Shown one piece after another: positions 26,583 to 35,075 of a stretch of 64,000 nt of DNA. Each line of letters begins with the position of its first letter. Position 1 is the first letter of the stretch. The stretch lies in NCBI RefSeq assembly GCF_003144405.1, contig NZ_PENW01000019.1, positions 204,983 to 268,982 of the forward strand, written 5' to 3'. The notes beneath the pieces were generated by a model that was given only the letters and a program-made list of their open reading frames with translations, was not told where the DNA came from and did no database searches. Source of the stretch: Proteus cibi (GTDB lineage: Bacteria > Pseudomonadota > Gammaproteobacteria > Enterobacterales > Enterobacteriaceae). Both the position numbers and the translations under genes were made by a program.

Positions 26583-28919
26583 TTATGCCTCCCGTCTTAC
26601 GTTAACTAAGGTGCTATTACAACAATGACCATTACCTAAAGGCTCGACGTGATCATTGGTGACATGGCTACTACTCCCACCTTGTTGCTCCCACCATCCA
26701 TTGTCTAGTGAGATAACACCTTGTTTAATATGGGTGGTCACAACGGCAATCGCGCGGTGTTCCCCTCGATCATTAAAGGCGATAGCCCATTCCCCATCTT
26801 TAATGCCGCGAGCTAAGGCATCATTAGGATGAATAAGCATATTAGGCTGATTGCGCTGTACTTCTAAGATCCATTCATTCATGCCATGACTGGAGTGAAC
26901 ACTACGGGCAAGTTTGCGTTGTACTGCCATTAATGGGTATTTTTTTGCCAGTTCAGGGGAGCCTTTTATGGACTCTTTTACAGGGTAATAGGTGACAATC
27001 GGGGAGAAATTTTTACTCTGCCACTCTTCAATAAAGAAGTGCGCTTTTTTCGTTGAAGTACGGAAAATGCCATCTTTAAAGGGGACCCAATCGCCTTCAA
27101 CTGGGCGAACTGGGCCTTTTTCAAGCATTTCACGCGTAATGCCAGAACCGTTGAGGCAAGCATCAATATAATGTTCAATGGGTTGATTAAAGACTTCACC
27201 AAAACCAAAACGCTCAGCAAGACGAGCAAAGATCCAATAATCAGGTTTTGCTTCTCCCGGTGGTTCAACGGCTTTTTCCATGAGTTGTACATATTGACTA
27301 CGAACACCTGCCATTAAACTGGTATCTTCAAAAATAGTGGTAACAGGAAGCACAAGGTCGGCATAAAGAGCCGTGGATGACATCAAGTTATCAGCGACAA
27401 CCACAAAAGGGACTTTTTTTAGCGCATTACGCACCATATTCGTGTTAGGAAGTTGCGTCATTACACCCATTGTCATGATCCACCAAAAGTGAATTGGATG
27501 TGGTCTTTCATTGACAATCCAATCACCGACTTTTGCGACAGGGATAGGTTTAATGGGTTTTGCATTCGGGGCTGGTGGAATAATTGGGCTAAATTTTGCC
27601 ATTTGACGAGCCCCCCCTGCGTCACAAATTCCAGCACCTTTTTTACCAATATTGCCAGTTAATAAAGCCAGATAAAACTGGCTGGCTGCGACATAAGCAC
27701 CGAACTCAGTTCGTTGAGCACCTGACATATTTTGCACAATCATCGCGGGTTTAGTGGTGGCATAATCGCGCGCTAAACGCATAATTGTCGCTGTGGGAAT
27801 ATCTGTTTCTTGGCTGGTTTTTTCGACCGTCCATGGTTGTGCCTGTTGATATATTTGCTCAAAGACAGTCATATAATCAGCATTAGCAGGAAGTTCATCA
27901 TGAGTTAACGCAGGAACAATATTGGGTGTCTCATGGTGAACAAGTTGCTGACTTAAGGTATCAAAAACCAGATAGCTATCTTGGTCATCATCAGCTTGAC
28001 GTAATAGCTTTTGCTGTGAGTTAACAAGATAAACGGCACCGGTATGCGCCCGTAAAAAAGGCTTATCGGTGAGATTTTCTTCAATGATAATTTTGATCAT
28101 ACCTAATGCGAGCGCAGTATCTGTACCGGGTACAATCGGTATCCATTCATCGGCTTTAGCCGCAGTTTCATTAAAACGAGGATCAATAACCACCATTCTG
28201 GCACCATTGCGGCGAGCTTGGTTGTAGTTTTTAAAATAGGCTTGCATCGTGACGGCAGGGTTATTACCCCAACAAAGAATATAGCGACTCTCTTTTACTG
28301 TATCGCGAGTATCTGCATAGCGTAGACCCACCATTGGGATCATTGCCGCCGTGACAGCAGAGCAGCATAATGAGCCCGCTTGTTTTGTTGAACCTCCTAA
28401 GTAATCGAAAAACGCCTTACCCATATCATTTTTAATTGAGTCCATGTTGCCAGCATGAGTGGAGATAAATAGCCCCTCATTGCCAAATTTATCAATGGTT
28501 TCTCTGATATTTTTTTCAATAAGATCAAGTGCTTCATCCCAACTGATGGGTTTGAATTCAGCTTTTCCTTTTTCGCCAACACGTAATAAAGGTGTGGTGA
28601 GACGATCTTTATGGTATACCCACTTGGTTCGGCTCATTCCACGTAAACAGCATTTCACATTAAAGCCTTCCGAGGCTTCGATTTTGATAAGTTTTCCCTT
28701 ATGTGTAAAAGCTGTTAGGTTACAGTGCAAACATTCCATCGCACAGGTTGAACGAAATGTTTTATATTCGGATAATTTGATCCGTGGTTTCTGGTTAAAT
28801 ATGGGGTTATTTTCATTAACGAGACTGAACGCGTTAGGAGAAAGAGCAGCCACGCCAATGGCGCCCATTCCTTTTAACAATGTTCTTCTATTTAATTCCC
28901 ATTTTTGATTTTTAGACAT
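26583..28919 (-). CDS. DMSO-reductase-family molybdopterin oxidoreductase, catalytic subunit
   Basis: 778 residues from MSKNQKWELNRRTLL; GTGAGA six bases upstream favours this ATG over those at 28925 or 28937. The Tat signal NRRTLLKGMGAIGVAAL sends it to the periplasm already folded. An Fe4S4 site is seen in STCAMECLHCNL and KCCLRG. Cofactor-domain motifs LCWGNNPAVTM and VVIDPRFNETAAKADEW follow. The usual molybdenum-ligand position falls in AGSLCCSAVTAAM, where Cys or Ser could coordinate. Substrate is not determined; with the B and C subunits it forms a DmsABC-like anaerobic terminal reductase. Confidence 0.85.
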   Translation of the reverse strand: MSKNQKWELNRRTLLKGMGAIGVAALSPNAFSLVNENNPIFNQKPRIKLSEYKTFRSTCAMECLHCNLTAFTHKGKLIKIEASEGFNVKCCLRGMSRTKWVYHKDRLTTPLLRVGEKGKAEFKPISWDEALDLIEKNIRETIDKFGNEGLFISTHAGNMDSIKNDMGKAFFDYLGGSTKQAGSLCCSAVTAAMIPMVGLRYADTRDTVKESRYILCWGNNPAVTMQAYFKNYNQARRNGARMVVIDPRFNETAAKADEWIPIVPGTDTALALGMIKIIIEENLTDKPFLRAHTGAVYLVNSQQKLLRQADDDQDSYLVFDTLSQQLVHHETPNIVPALTHDELPANADYMTVFEQIYQQAQPWTVEKTSQETDIPTATIMRLARDYATTKPAMIVQNMSGAQRTEFGAYVAASQFYLALLTGNIGKKGAGICDAGGARQMAKFSPIIPPAPNAKPIKPIPVAKVGDWIVNERPHPIHFWWIMTMGVMTQLPNTNMVRNALKKVPFVVVADNLMSSTALYADLVLPVTTIFEDTSLMAGVRSQYVQLMEKAVEPPGEAKPDYWIFARLAERFGFGEVFNQPIEHYIDACLNGSGITREMLEKGPVRPVEGDWVPFKDGIFRTSTKKAHFFIEEWQSKNFSPIVTYYPVKESIKGSPELAKKYPLMAVQRKLARSVHSSHGMNEWILEVQRNQPNMLIHPNDALARGIKDGEWAIAFNDRGEHRAIAVVTTHIKQGVISLDNGWWEQQGGSSSHVTNDHVEPLGNGHCCNSTLVNVRREA

Positions 28920-28942
28920 AGACATTCTCACGCACAAGAAAA

Positions 28943-28994
28943 GTTAACTATATATAAACCCGATTCATATATAGTTAACCTTGAGTTAGATCAT
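28943..28994 (-). promoter_or_regulatory. Probable dms-like promoter with operator and FNR-like box
   Basis: A perfect 13-bp inverted repeat (GTTAACTATATAT at 28943, ATATATAGTTAAC at 28967) overlies a likely minus-strand -10 (TATATA near 28951-28956). Just upstream, 28981-28994 (TTGAGTTAGATCAT) matches the FNR box at 8 of 10 positions and would centre near -43. The repeat is a candidate operator for the divergent IclR-type regulator. Confidence 0.55.
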
Positions 28995-29150
28995 CTAAAA
29001 ATAGACAAAGAAAATAATCGATAGAAAATGATTTAAAAGCCCTATTTAAAATAAGGTTTTAGTGAAATAAACTAGTAAAAATGACAAAAAAAGAATAATG
29101 GGATATCGTCATAAAATAAAGTAAATAACGGATAGGTGTGGGAAAAATAA

Positions 29151-29840
29151 ATGCAGAATTCTCAAGGAGTTAACTCGGTTGATATCGCTATTACCATTCT
29201 TGAATTTATTGCTTCGAATGGAGGTATTGCCCGATCGTCAGATATTGCAAAAGCCTGTTCGCTTTCAAAAAGTCGCTTACATAAGTATTTAGTCTCACTT
29301 TGTCGCTCAGAAATGTTGTATCAAGAAAGTGAAGGAAGTCAGTATTGCTTGGGGAGTAAAATTCTTTTATTAGCTCAGGCGACACCAAAACCGCAATCCA
29401 TTATAGATGAAATTAATCAACTATTATGTGAATTTAGAGACGAACATAATATGTCTACGGGATTGGTGATATCGCAAGGTAATCAACTGTTTTTAACGCG
29501 TTACAACCGCAGTTTTAAACATGTAGATATTGATTTTTTACCGGATACGCCGGTTCCTCATAAAATCAGTGCTGCGGGGGCTGTTTTTGCCTCCTTTAGT
29601 GATTTACTGATCGAAGCAGATTTATCACAAAAGCAGCGAAATGCTATTCGCCAACAAGGTTTTGCTATTCGTCATGAACCCGCAGAAGGTATTCCTGGCG
29701 CACAATCTATTTCATGTCCTGTACTGAATAAAAAAGGGGAAATGGTGGCGGCAGCATTGACGATGGGATTTATTGAACCTGAAAGGCAAATAGAGCTAGG
29801 GGATGCATTAAAAGCAAAAATGGCACATTTCTCCCGTTAA
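29151..29840 (+). CDS. IclR-family transcriptional regulator
   Basis: 229 residues. An N-terminal winged helix (VDIAITILEFIASNGGIARSSDIAKA, then SKSRLHKYLVSL) is followed by an IclR effector domain, whose conserved end is seen in IPGAQSISCPVLNKKGEMVAA. Divergent from the DMSO-reductase-like operon, so probably its local regulator. The effector is unknown. Converges on efeB across a shared hairpin. Confidence 0.88.
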   Translation: MQNSQGVNSVDIAITILEFIASNGGIARSSDIAKACSLSKSRLHKYLVSLCRSEMLYQESEGSQYCLGSKILLLAQATPKPQSIIDEINQLLCEFRDEHNMSTGLVISQGNQLFLTRYNRSFKHVDIDFLPDTPVPHKISAAGAVFASFSDLLIEADLSQKQRNAIRQQGFAIRHEPAEGIPGAQSISCPVLNKKGEMVAAALTMGFIEPERQIELGDALKAKMAHFSR

Positions 29841-29858
29841 TTTGCTAAAGCACTTATT

Positions 29859-29890
29859 TAGGCACTTTGGTATTAAATGCCAAGTGCCTA
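29859..29890. terminator. Bidirectional hairpin between iclR-type gene and efeB
   Basis: TAGGCACTT / AAGTGCCTA arms with an inner GGTATT / AATGCC pairing, between two convergent stop codons. T tracts are weak. Confidence 0.7.
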
Positions 29891-29904
29891 AAATTGTGTG
29901 TTGA

Positions 29905-31170
29905 TTAATCGAATAGTCCTTTTGCTAGAATGTCACCTTCTTGAGATATACCGGGTAACACGAAGTAATAACCACCACCGAAAGGTTTGATATAACGTTC
30001 TAAGGGTTCACCATCTAAACGTTTTTGGGTATCAATAAACCCTTTTTTAAGGTTATTTTGAAAGGAGATAAAGATCAGTCCCATATCGAGTTGACCCGAA
30101 AGCGTTAATCCTAATGAGTAACTATAACTACGTCGGCGTAATTTTGCACTGTAGCGCTCTGGATTTCTTGGTTCAGCTCGTCGCATATGAGAATCAAATA
30201 GCACTCTGTCACCGTGGGGATCTTTTTCGAATTGCGGATCGTCCATCTCCTGCTTCATACCTATTGGCGCTCCTGTTGAACGATGGCGACCAAAGTTATT
30301 CTCTTGATCTTCAAGAGGTGTTCTATCCCAAAATTCTAAAGCAAAACGAATAAGGCGAACAGCTTGATAACTTCCGCCTAAACACCACTGTGGCTCTTTT
30401 TGTTTCTCGGTGATCCAAACAAGATCATCCATCAAATGATTATCTGAAGAAGGCGCGTTGCCTGAGCCATCTTTAAAGCCAAAAAGATTAATCGGTGTTT
30501 GTTGATTATCGATATCACGAGCAGGAAGAAAACCATCGATTTTCCATACCGCATAAACCTTTCCTGACAGATGTTTTAAAATATCTCTTAATGCATAAAT
30601 CACGCTTTCTTGGCTATTCGCACAAAGTTGCAATAATACATCGCCACCACACCATTTAGGATCGAGTCGGTCATTAGGAAACGGTTTCATTGGTTCTAAG
30701 CGCTTAGGCTTTTTAGCTTGAAAACCGAAACGACTATCAAAAAAACTGTCGCCTAAAGCGACGGTAACGGTTAATTCATCGGGGTGTAATTGTGTTCCTA
30801 AAATACCCGATTCAGCAGGAGGAAGATGTGGATTAGCCCTTTGTTGAAGTGTTCTGGGTTGAGTTAAAAATGCAATTCGTTGTGTCAGTATTGTGAATAT
30901 TCTTTTTATATCATCGGTATTTGTTACTGTCAGATTAAGCGCAATAAATGAAGCATGTTTTTGTTCTGGTGTAATAACACCCGCTTGATGTTTACCTAAA
31001 TAAGCAATAGCGCGTTGATAACGAGGTACTGATGAAGCGCATTGTTTTTCGACTGCTTTTGCTCCCATACTGGCGAGTAATAGACTTCCTCCCAACCATT
31101 TTAACGTTGCGCGTTTATTGAGGTTAACAGGACTTTTTGATAGGGATTTAAAGAGCGTTTTATTTTTCAT
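29905..31170 (-). CDS. efeB: EfeB-like Dyp-type heme peroxidase
   Basis: 421 residues from MKNKTLFKSLSKSPV. A Tat-like leader has NKRATLKWLGGSLLLA, where the twin arginine is Lys-Arg, a tolerated but unusual variant. The body matches the EfeB/deferrochelatase branch of dye-decolourising peroxidases: ALGDSFFDSRFG, NLFGFKDGSGN (catalytic GXXDG) and RRSYSYSLGL. EfeB oxidises Fe(II) or takes iron from heme in the periplasm. It overlaps the upstream efeO frame by 11 bases and is the last gene of the iron operon. Confidence 0.9.
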   Translation of the reverse strand: MKNKTLFKSLSKSPVNLNKRATLKWLGGSLLLASMGAKAVEKQCASSVPRYQRAIAYLGKHQAGVITPEQKHASFIALNLTVTNTDDIKRIFTILTQRIAFLTQPRTLQQRANPHLPPAESGILGTQLHPDELTVTVALGDSFFDSRFGFQAKKPKRLEPMKPFPNDRLDPKWCGGDVLLQLCANSQESVIYALRDILKHLSGKVYAVWKIDGFLPARDIDNQQTPINLFGFKDGSGNAPSSDNHLMDDLVWITEKQKEPQWCLGGSYQAVRLIRFALEFWDRTPLEDQENNFGRHRSTGAPIGMKQEMDDPQFEKDPHGDRVLFDSHMRRAEPRNPERYSAKLRRRSYSYSLGLTLSGQLDMGLIFISFQNNLKKGFIDTQKRLDGEPLERYIKPFGGGYYFVLPGISQEGDILAKGLFD

Positions 31171-32083
31171 TACTTGCTTCTTTATAGTGATAGTAAACAT
31201 CAATATTGAGCGTGCTACGTAAGTTTGCCACTTGCTCTGCTAATTGTGTCACTTGAGAAAAAAGCCAACTTTTTTCTGTTTCAGGAAGCGCAGTTAAAGG
31301 TTCGAATAGACCTTCATCACGCTGATATTTTAGAAGCAGAGCATCGATATCGTCATATTGTTTGATAAGCAGTTGATATTCAGTCGTTGGAATATGATTA
31401 GATAAGATCTCTACGATTAAGCGCGATCCAGATAAATTGGCATAAGCATCACCCAGATCGCTGTGTGAATATTGATTTTCAACACCCGCGAGTTTGTCAG
31501 TTAAAATAAACTCTAAGTTATCACCCGCAGACTGAACCAATTTAGGGATCGGAATATCTTCAATTGCGACTCGTTTTTTTAAGTCATTAATGCCTCTTAA
31601 AAGGGCTTTTGCTGACTCTGCGGCTTTTTGAGGATCTTTTAATTTAAACAGTTGATATTCAACTAAATGAAATCCGGAAAAACGAGGTGAGTTTTCTCTT
31701 TCAAGAAAGAAATCCGCTCGATTATTCAATAAACGTTCGCTTGTACCAAAAAGGGCGATAATAGGGCGGATCACTTCATAATGATAATGCGCTTGTTGAT
31801 AAGCATTTTGTGCATTAATAAGCTGATTTTTTTCACTATTTTTGATTAATTTATTGAGCGACTTTTCAACGAGTGTTAATTGTTCAACAGCCTTTTCTCG
31901 ATAATTTAAAATATTAGTTTCGAACTTTTTCGGTGTAGGGATATCCCCTTTAGCAATAATGATATTTTCGCTATCTTGGATAATACCTTGAATAACTTTT
32001 TCGGCATAAACAGGAAAAGAAAATAACAAGATAAATAGAAATGCTAGGGTATTTTTACTTTTTGATTTTGCATTATTTAGCAT
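31160..32083 (-). CDS. efeO: EfeO-like M75 (imelysin-type) periplasmic protein
   Basis: 307 residues from MLNNAKSKSKNTLAF, with a signal peptide ending VYAEKV. The peptidase-M75/EfeO domain shows FSGFHLVEYQLFKLKD (the HXXE-type metal motif), IVEILSNHIPTTEYQLL, and a long helical bundle. E. coli EfeO also has an N-terminal cupredoxin; here that part is a separate gene upstream. It presumably binds iron for EfeU. It overlaps efeU by 11 bases. Confidence 0.85.
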   Translation of the reverse strand: MLNNAKSKSKNTLAFLFILLFSFPVYAEKVIQGIIQDSENIIIAKGDIPTPKKFETNILNYREKAVEQLTLVEKSLNKLIKNSEKNQLINAQNAYQQAHYHYEVIRPIIALFGTSERLLNNRADFFLERENSPRFSGFHLVEYQLFKLKDPQKAAESAKALLRGINDLKKRVAIEDIPIPKLVQSAGDNLEFILTDKLAGVENQYSHSDLGDAYANLSGSRLIVEILSNHIPTTEYQLLIKQYDDIDALLLKYQRDEGLFEPLTALPETEKSWLFSQVTQLAEQVANLRSTLNIDVYYHYKEASNEK

Positions 32084-32909
32084 GGCGAGCACCCCGCTTA
32101 AATAACAGTGCAACAACCACCCAATACATAATAAATGTCACTACACTTAGCCCAATGGGTTGAGAGCGATAAGCAAAAAACGAAACTAAAAAATTACCAA
32201 AGACACTGGAATCATCAAGAATATCGCTAATATTCCAAAGTGGATAAATAAAGAAATCAGGTAATTCAAAATCCATTTCAATCAATAGATTTGCAATTTC
32301 TTCTACGGCTTTTAATAACAGAGAAACAGCAAGAAAGAGTAATAAAAATCCGGTTACAGTAAAGAAATAGCGCCATGAAATAACTTTTGACGTTAGCAAA
32401 AATAGCCATAATGTAAATGCGGCAACAAGTAAACCAATAAAGACCTCAATCAAGAAAGGCAGTGCGGTTTGTGCATTGAGAACCATAATATGACTAGAAA
32501 GGAAAACCACCACTTCGCTACCTTCTCTGGCAATCGCAATGGCAATAATCAATAAAATCCCCCATGCACTTTGTTGTTGTGTTTTTTGGGTGAGTTCATT
32601 TTCTATATTTGCTTTTAATGATTTTCCTTGCCCATTCATCCAATAAACCATCTGCACAATCAGGACACAAGCGAGGATCTCCATTACGATCATAAATAGA
32701 GATTGCCACATATCTTCAAGTGAGCTAAATACGCCATAAATACTCAGCGCTAGAATAATGGCAAGAAATAATCCAACTACCACGCCACCCCATAAATATT
32801 TCATACCTTGTTGTGGTGCTGGTGAACGTTTTATCCACGCATAAATAATGCCCACCACTAATAGCGCTTCAAAACTTTCTCGCCAAACAACAAACAGAAC
32901 TTGTCCCAT
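32073..32909 (-). CDS. efeU: FTR1/EfeU-family iron permease
   Basis: 278 residues, seven membrane helices. Both REXXE iron-passage motifs of the FTR1 family are present: WRESFEALLVVGI near residue 10 and IAREGSEVVVFLSS near 130. Imports iron through the inner membrane. Two bases downstream of the cupredoxin gene. It could equally be called FtrC- or FetM-like, since the operon has features of both systems. Confidence 0.92.
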   Translation of the reverse strand: MGQVLFVVWRESFEALLVVGIIYAWIKRSPAPQQGMKYLWGGVVVGLFLAIILALSIYGVFSSLEDMWQSLFMIVMEILACVLIVQMVYWMNGQGKSLKANIENELTQKTQQQSAWGILLIIAIAIAREGSEVVVFLSSHIMVLNAQTALPFLIEVFIGLLVAAFTLWLFLLTSKVISWRYFFTVTGFLLLFLAVSLLLKAVEEIANLLIEMDFELPDFFIYPLWNISDILDDSSVFGNFLVSFFAYRSQPIGLSVVTFIMYWVVVALLFKRGARHAK

Positions 32910-32911
32910 AT

Positions 32912-33259
32912 TTACTCTGCCTTTTCAGTTGCAACAATTTCACCTTGAGGATGAGAAAGGTGAAAATCATCAAAGAAGGTGTAACGACCTGGTTTTAGTG
33001 GTGCGATTACAACGACAGAATTTGCCCCTGGTGCTAATACTTTTTCTTTACGTAGCTGTGTACTTTCAAATTCAACAGGGCTTGTGCCTGTATTACGAAT
33101 TTTTATTCTAATGGGCGTTTTAGCTGGGACTTCAAGCACTTGAGGAATAAGCTCACCCTCTTTCATTTCTAATTCAACGGTGTATTTCTCTGCTGCAAAA
33201 ACAGAAGATGACACTATTAACAGCAGTAGCAATGCATATTTAGAGAGAATTTTTATCAT
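32912..33259 (-). CDS. Periplasmic cupredoxin (FtrB/EfeO N-domain-like)
   Basis: 115 residues from MIKILSKYALLLLL, with AAGTGA seven bases upstream; signal peptide ends VFAAEKY. A single cupredoxin domain with IKIRNTGTSPVEFES in the middle and a C-terminal metal site around FFDDFHLSHPQGEI. This corresponds to the cupredoxin that is fused to EfeO in E. coli and stands alone in Brucella/Bordetella-type FtrABCD. Probably holds copper and oxidises or hands over iron. Confidence 0.82.
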   Translation of the reverse strand: MIKILSKYALLLLLIVSSSVFAAEKYTVELEMKEGELIPQVLEVPAKTPIRIKIRNTGTSPVEFESTQLRKEKVLAPGANSVVVIAPLKPGRYTFFDDFHLSHPQGEIVATEKAE

Positions 33260-33325
33260 CAGCATTTCACTTAAAAAAGAGAAAAAGGATAAATCCAAAG
33301 AGGGATTTATCCGTTATCAAGCTAA

Positions 33326-33883
33326 TTAGTAACTACCTTTACGACCCGTACCGCTATAGGTGAAATCCCATGACACTTCAAAGGGTTCAAACCAAGGTGA
33401 AACACCCGTTTCTTTATCGATATGGCGACCAAAAGCGATATCTTTGTTGTATGAAGGCGGGTAAATTTTATAGGTCACGTTATATTGACCATTTCCATCC
33501 AGCTTTAAGTTTTCACCATAATGAGGACCATCATTGGCAACCATCGCCATAAACGTACCTTGCTGTTTTTTTGCAGGTGCATCGGATTTTGTTACGGTGT
33601 ATTCAATGGTGAGGTAAGGTATCCAATCACCTTCAGCAAATCCATTCGGATTATCTTCAGTGGCATGAATATCTGCTTCTAAATGGATATCGGCTTTATC
33701 AGCAGCCAAGTGATTCATCGCATGGTGGCTTTCTTCAATATCCATAGTGATAGGTTGGAGATAAACCCCTTGAATTTCCATACCATTTTTAAGAATAGGA
33801 TGACCAACGGGGTACTCAACAGCGAAAGCAGACGTAGAAAGAAATGAGAGTGCAGTGAGAGAGAGTGCATAGCGATAGTTCAT
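33326..33883 (-). CDS. P19/Tp34-family periplasmic iron-uptake protein
   Basis: 185 residues from MNYRYALSLTALSFL; AAGGG lies six bases upstream. The frame runs on to 34114, but that extension covers the Fur box and is not coding. Signal peptide ends SAFAVEY. PVGHPILKNGMEIQGVYLQP, HLEADIHATEDNPNGF, MVANDGPHYGEN and the HID near the C-terminus carry the conserved Glu/His/Met copper and iron ligands of Campylobacter P19. First gene of the five-gene iron operon. Confidence 0.9.
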   Translation of the reverse strand: MNYRYALSLTALSFLSTSAFAVEYPVGHPILKNGMEIQGVYLQPITMDIEESHHAMNHLAADKADIHLEADIHATEDNPNGFAEGDWIPYLTIEYTVTKSDAPAKKQQGTFMAMVANDGPHYGENLKLDGNGQYNVTYKIYPPSYNKDIAFGRHIDKETGVSPWFEPFEVSWDFTYSGTGRKGSY

Positions 33884-33900
33884 GTTTAACCCTTGTTGTT

Positions 33901-33921
33901 GAATGATAATTGTTATTATTC
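33901..33921. promoter_or_regulatory. Fur box of the iron operon
   Basis: Dyad built of AATGATAATTGTTATTATT, close to the Fur consensus of GATAAT repeats, 17 bases before the P19-like start codon. Predicts iron repression of all five genes. Confidence 0.75.
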
Positions 33922-34186
33922 TTAATAAGATTAACATAGTTTTTATTAGAAATAGGAGATAATCTATACGAAAAATATCGCTTAAGTTGGTCGGGAAATC
34001 AGTGAAAATAGCGATAACATTTTCTTTTATAAAAGAAAAAAATTTGTTGCTCTGATGGGAATATATAAATGGGATTAATAGCCTTGAATGATAATATCTA
34101 ATGAAATCATTCAATTAAATGTGATATATGGAAATCTTATTTATCATAATGAGATGATAAAATAGAAGATTTCCATACTAAGAATA

Positions 34187-34474
34187 TTAAATTTGACTTT
34201 GCGCACTCCAAAACTGTTTGGACTGTGTCAGTGCGACAGTAGAAACTTGCTCTTCATTTGGCGGTAGGAAAAATGCAGGAGTGACTTTTAACTCTTGTGC
34301 AATATGAAAGAGCATATCAACATCAATCTTACATAGCCCATTCTCATAACGTGAAAATTGTTGCTGGCTAATACCCACTCGTTCAGCGACAACCTTTGCT
34401 GACAAGCGAAGTTGCTGGCGTTGCTTACGAATTTTATGCCCAATAATTTGAGAGATGGGATAAATCTTTGACAT
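34187..34474 (-). CDS. MrpJ-like XRE-family regulator
   Basis: 95 residues from MSKIYPISQIIGHKIR, with GAGG seven bases upstream; the longer frame to 34564 is unsupported. One lambda-repressor-type helix-turn-helix: IRKQRQQLRLSAKVVAERVG, then ISQQQFSRYENG. The SQQQFSRYE recognition helix is shared by the MrpJ paralogues of Proteus, which repress flagellar genes when fimbriae are made. Those genes usually end fimbrial operons; here there are no fimbrial genes within the window. Confidence 0.82.
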   Translation of the reverse strand: MSKIYPISQIIGHKIRKQRQQLRLSAKVVAERVGISQQQFSRYENGLCKIDVDMLFHIAQELKVTPAFFLPPNEEQVSTVALTQSKQFWSAQSQI

Positions 34475-35075
34475 TAGTGACCTCATTCTTCCTATCAACC
34501 ACCAATAATATCCAATAAATTGAATATCAAGTTTCCGTGATGGATCTTCAAAATAAACAAGCACTCCGGCTTGAATGAGTAAAATCCATACTACTGTGTT
34601 ATCGGTTAATAGGATGAATTATTTATACCTGTCACGTTATAAGATGATATTAATTTTCATTAAACTATTTTGATATTCTTCTTTTTTCTAGCAGGATGGT
34701 CGAGATTTTTTTGATAAACAGTGCTATATATTGCCCAAACACCATTTTATCTGTTATTTGTGCTCGCATTTATGATTAATAAAGAGTAAATAATGAGACT
34801 ATAACAAAAAAGATAAAGCCCTCTTTGACTGTGTTTATACTCGAGAATACCTGTTATGCCTTTTTATAATGGGTTATTTTTGAGTTTTTTTTTATATCAC
34901 CTCAATTTTTTTCTTACACCCGTGTTAAATTCAAACGGCTCTCTTCACTTTATTGAAATTTATAAAATTACATTCACATCTAATAGGCTACGGCGTTAAG
35001 ATTGTTCACTATAATACTTAGGCAAGATTATAAGTGTTGCAGGGTCATTATCTATTTATCGTCAAGGTCGAGATT
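34475..35075. other. 601-base AT-rich region between the MrpJ-like gene and gss
   Basis: Divergent promoter region. TATAAT at 35010-35015 is a likely -10 for gss, though no good -35 is visible. A second TATAAT (34865-34870) lies further up. No protein-coding frame with a ribosome binding site was found. Confidence 0.4.

Noticed and set aside
28459..28908. 149-residue plus-strand frame
   Set aside because: Antisense to the molybdoenzyme Tat and Fe-S region, which is certain from its motifs.
32073..33259. Calling the permease and cupredoxin a simple EfeUO of E. coli type
   Set aside because: The cupredoxin is a separate gene and a P19 gene heads the operon, so the E. coli three-gene model does not fit.
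33884..34114. 77-residue N-terminal extension of the P19-like protein
   Set aside because: It would translate through the Fur box and promoter; the downstream ATG has AAGGG and is followed by a normal signal peptide.
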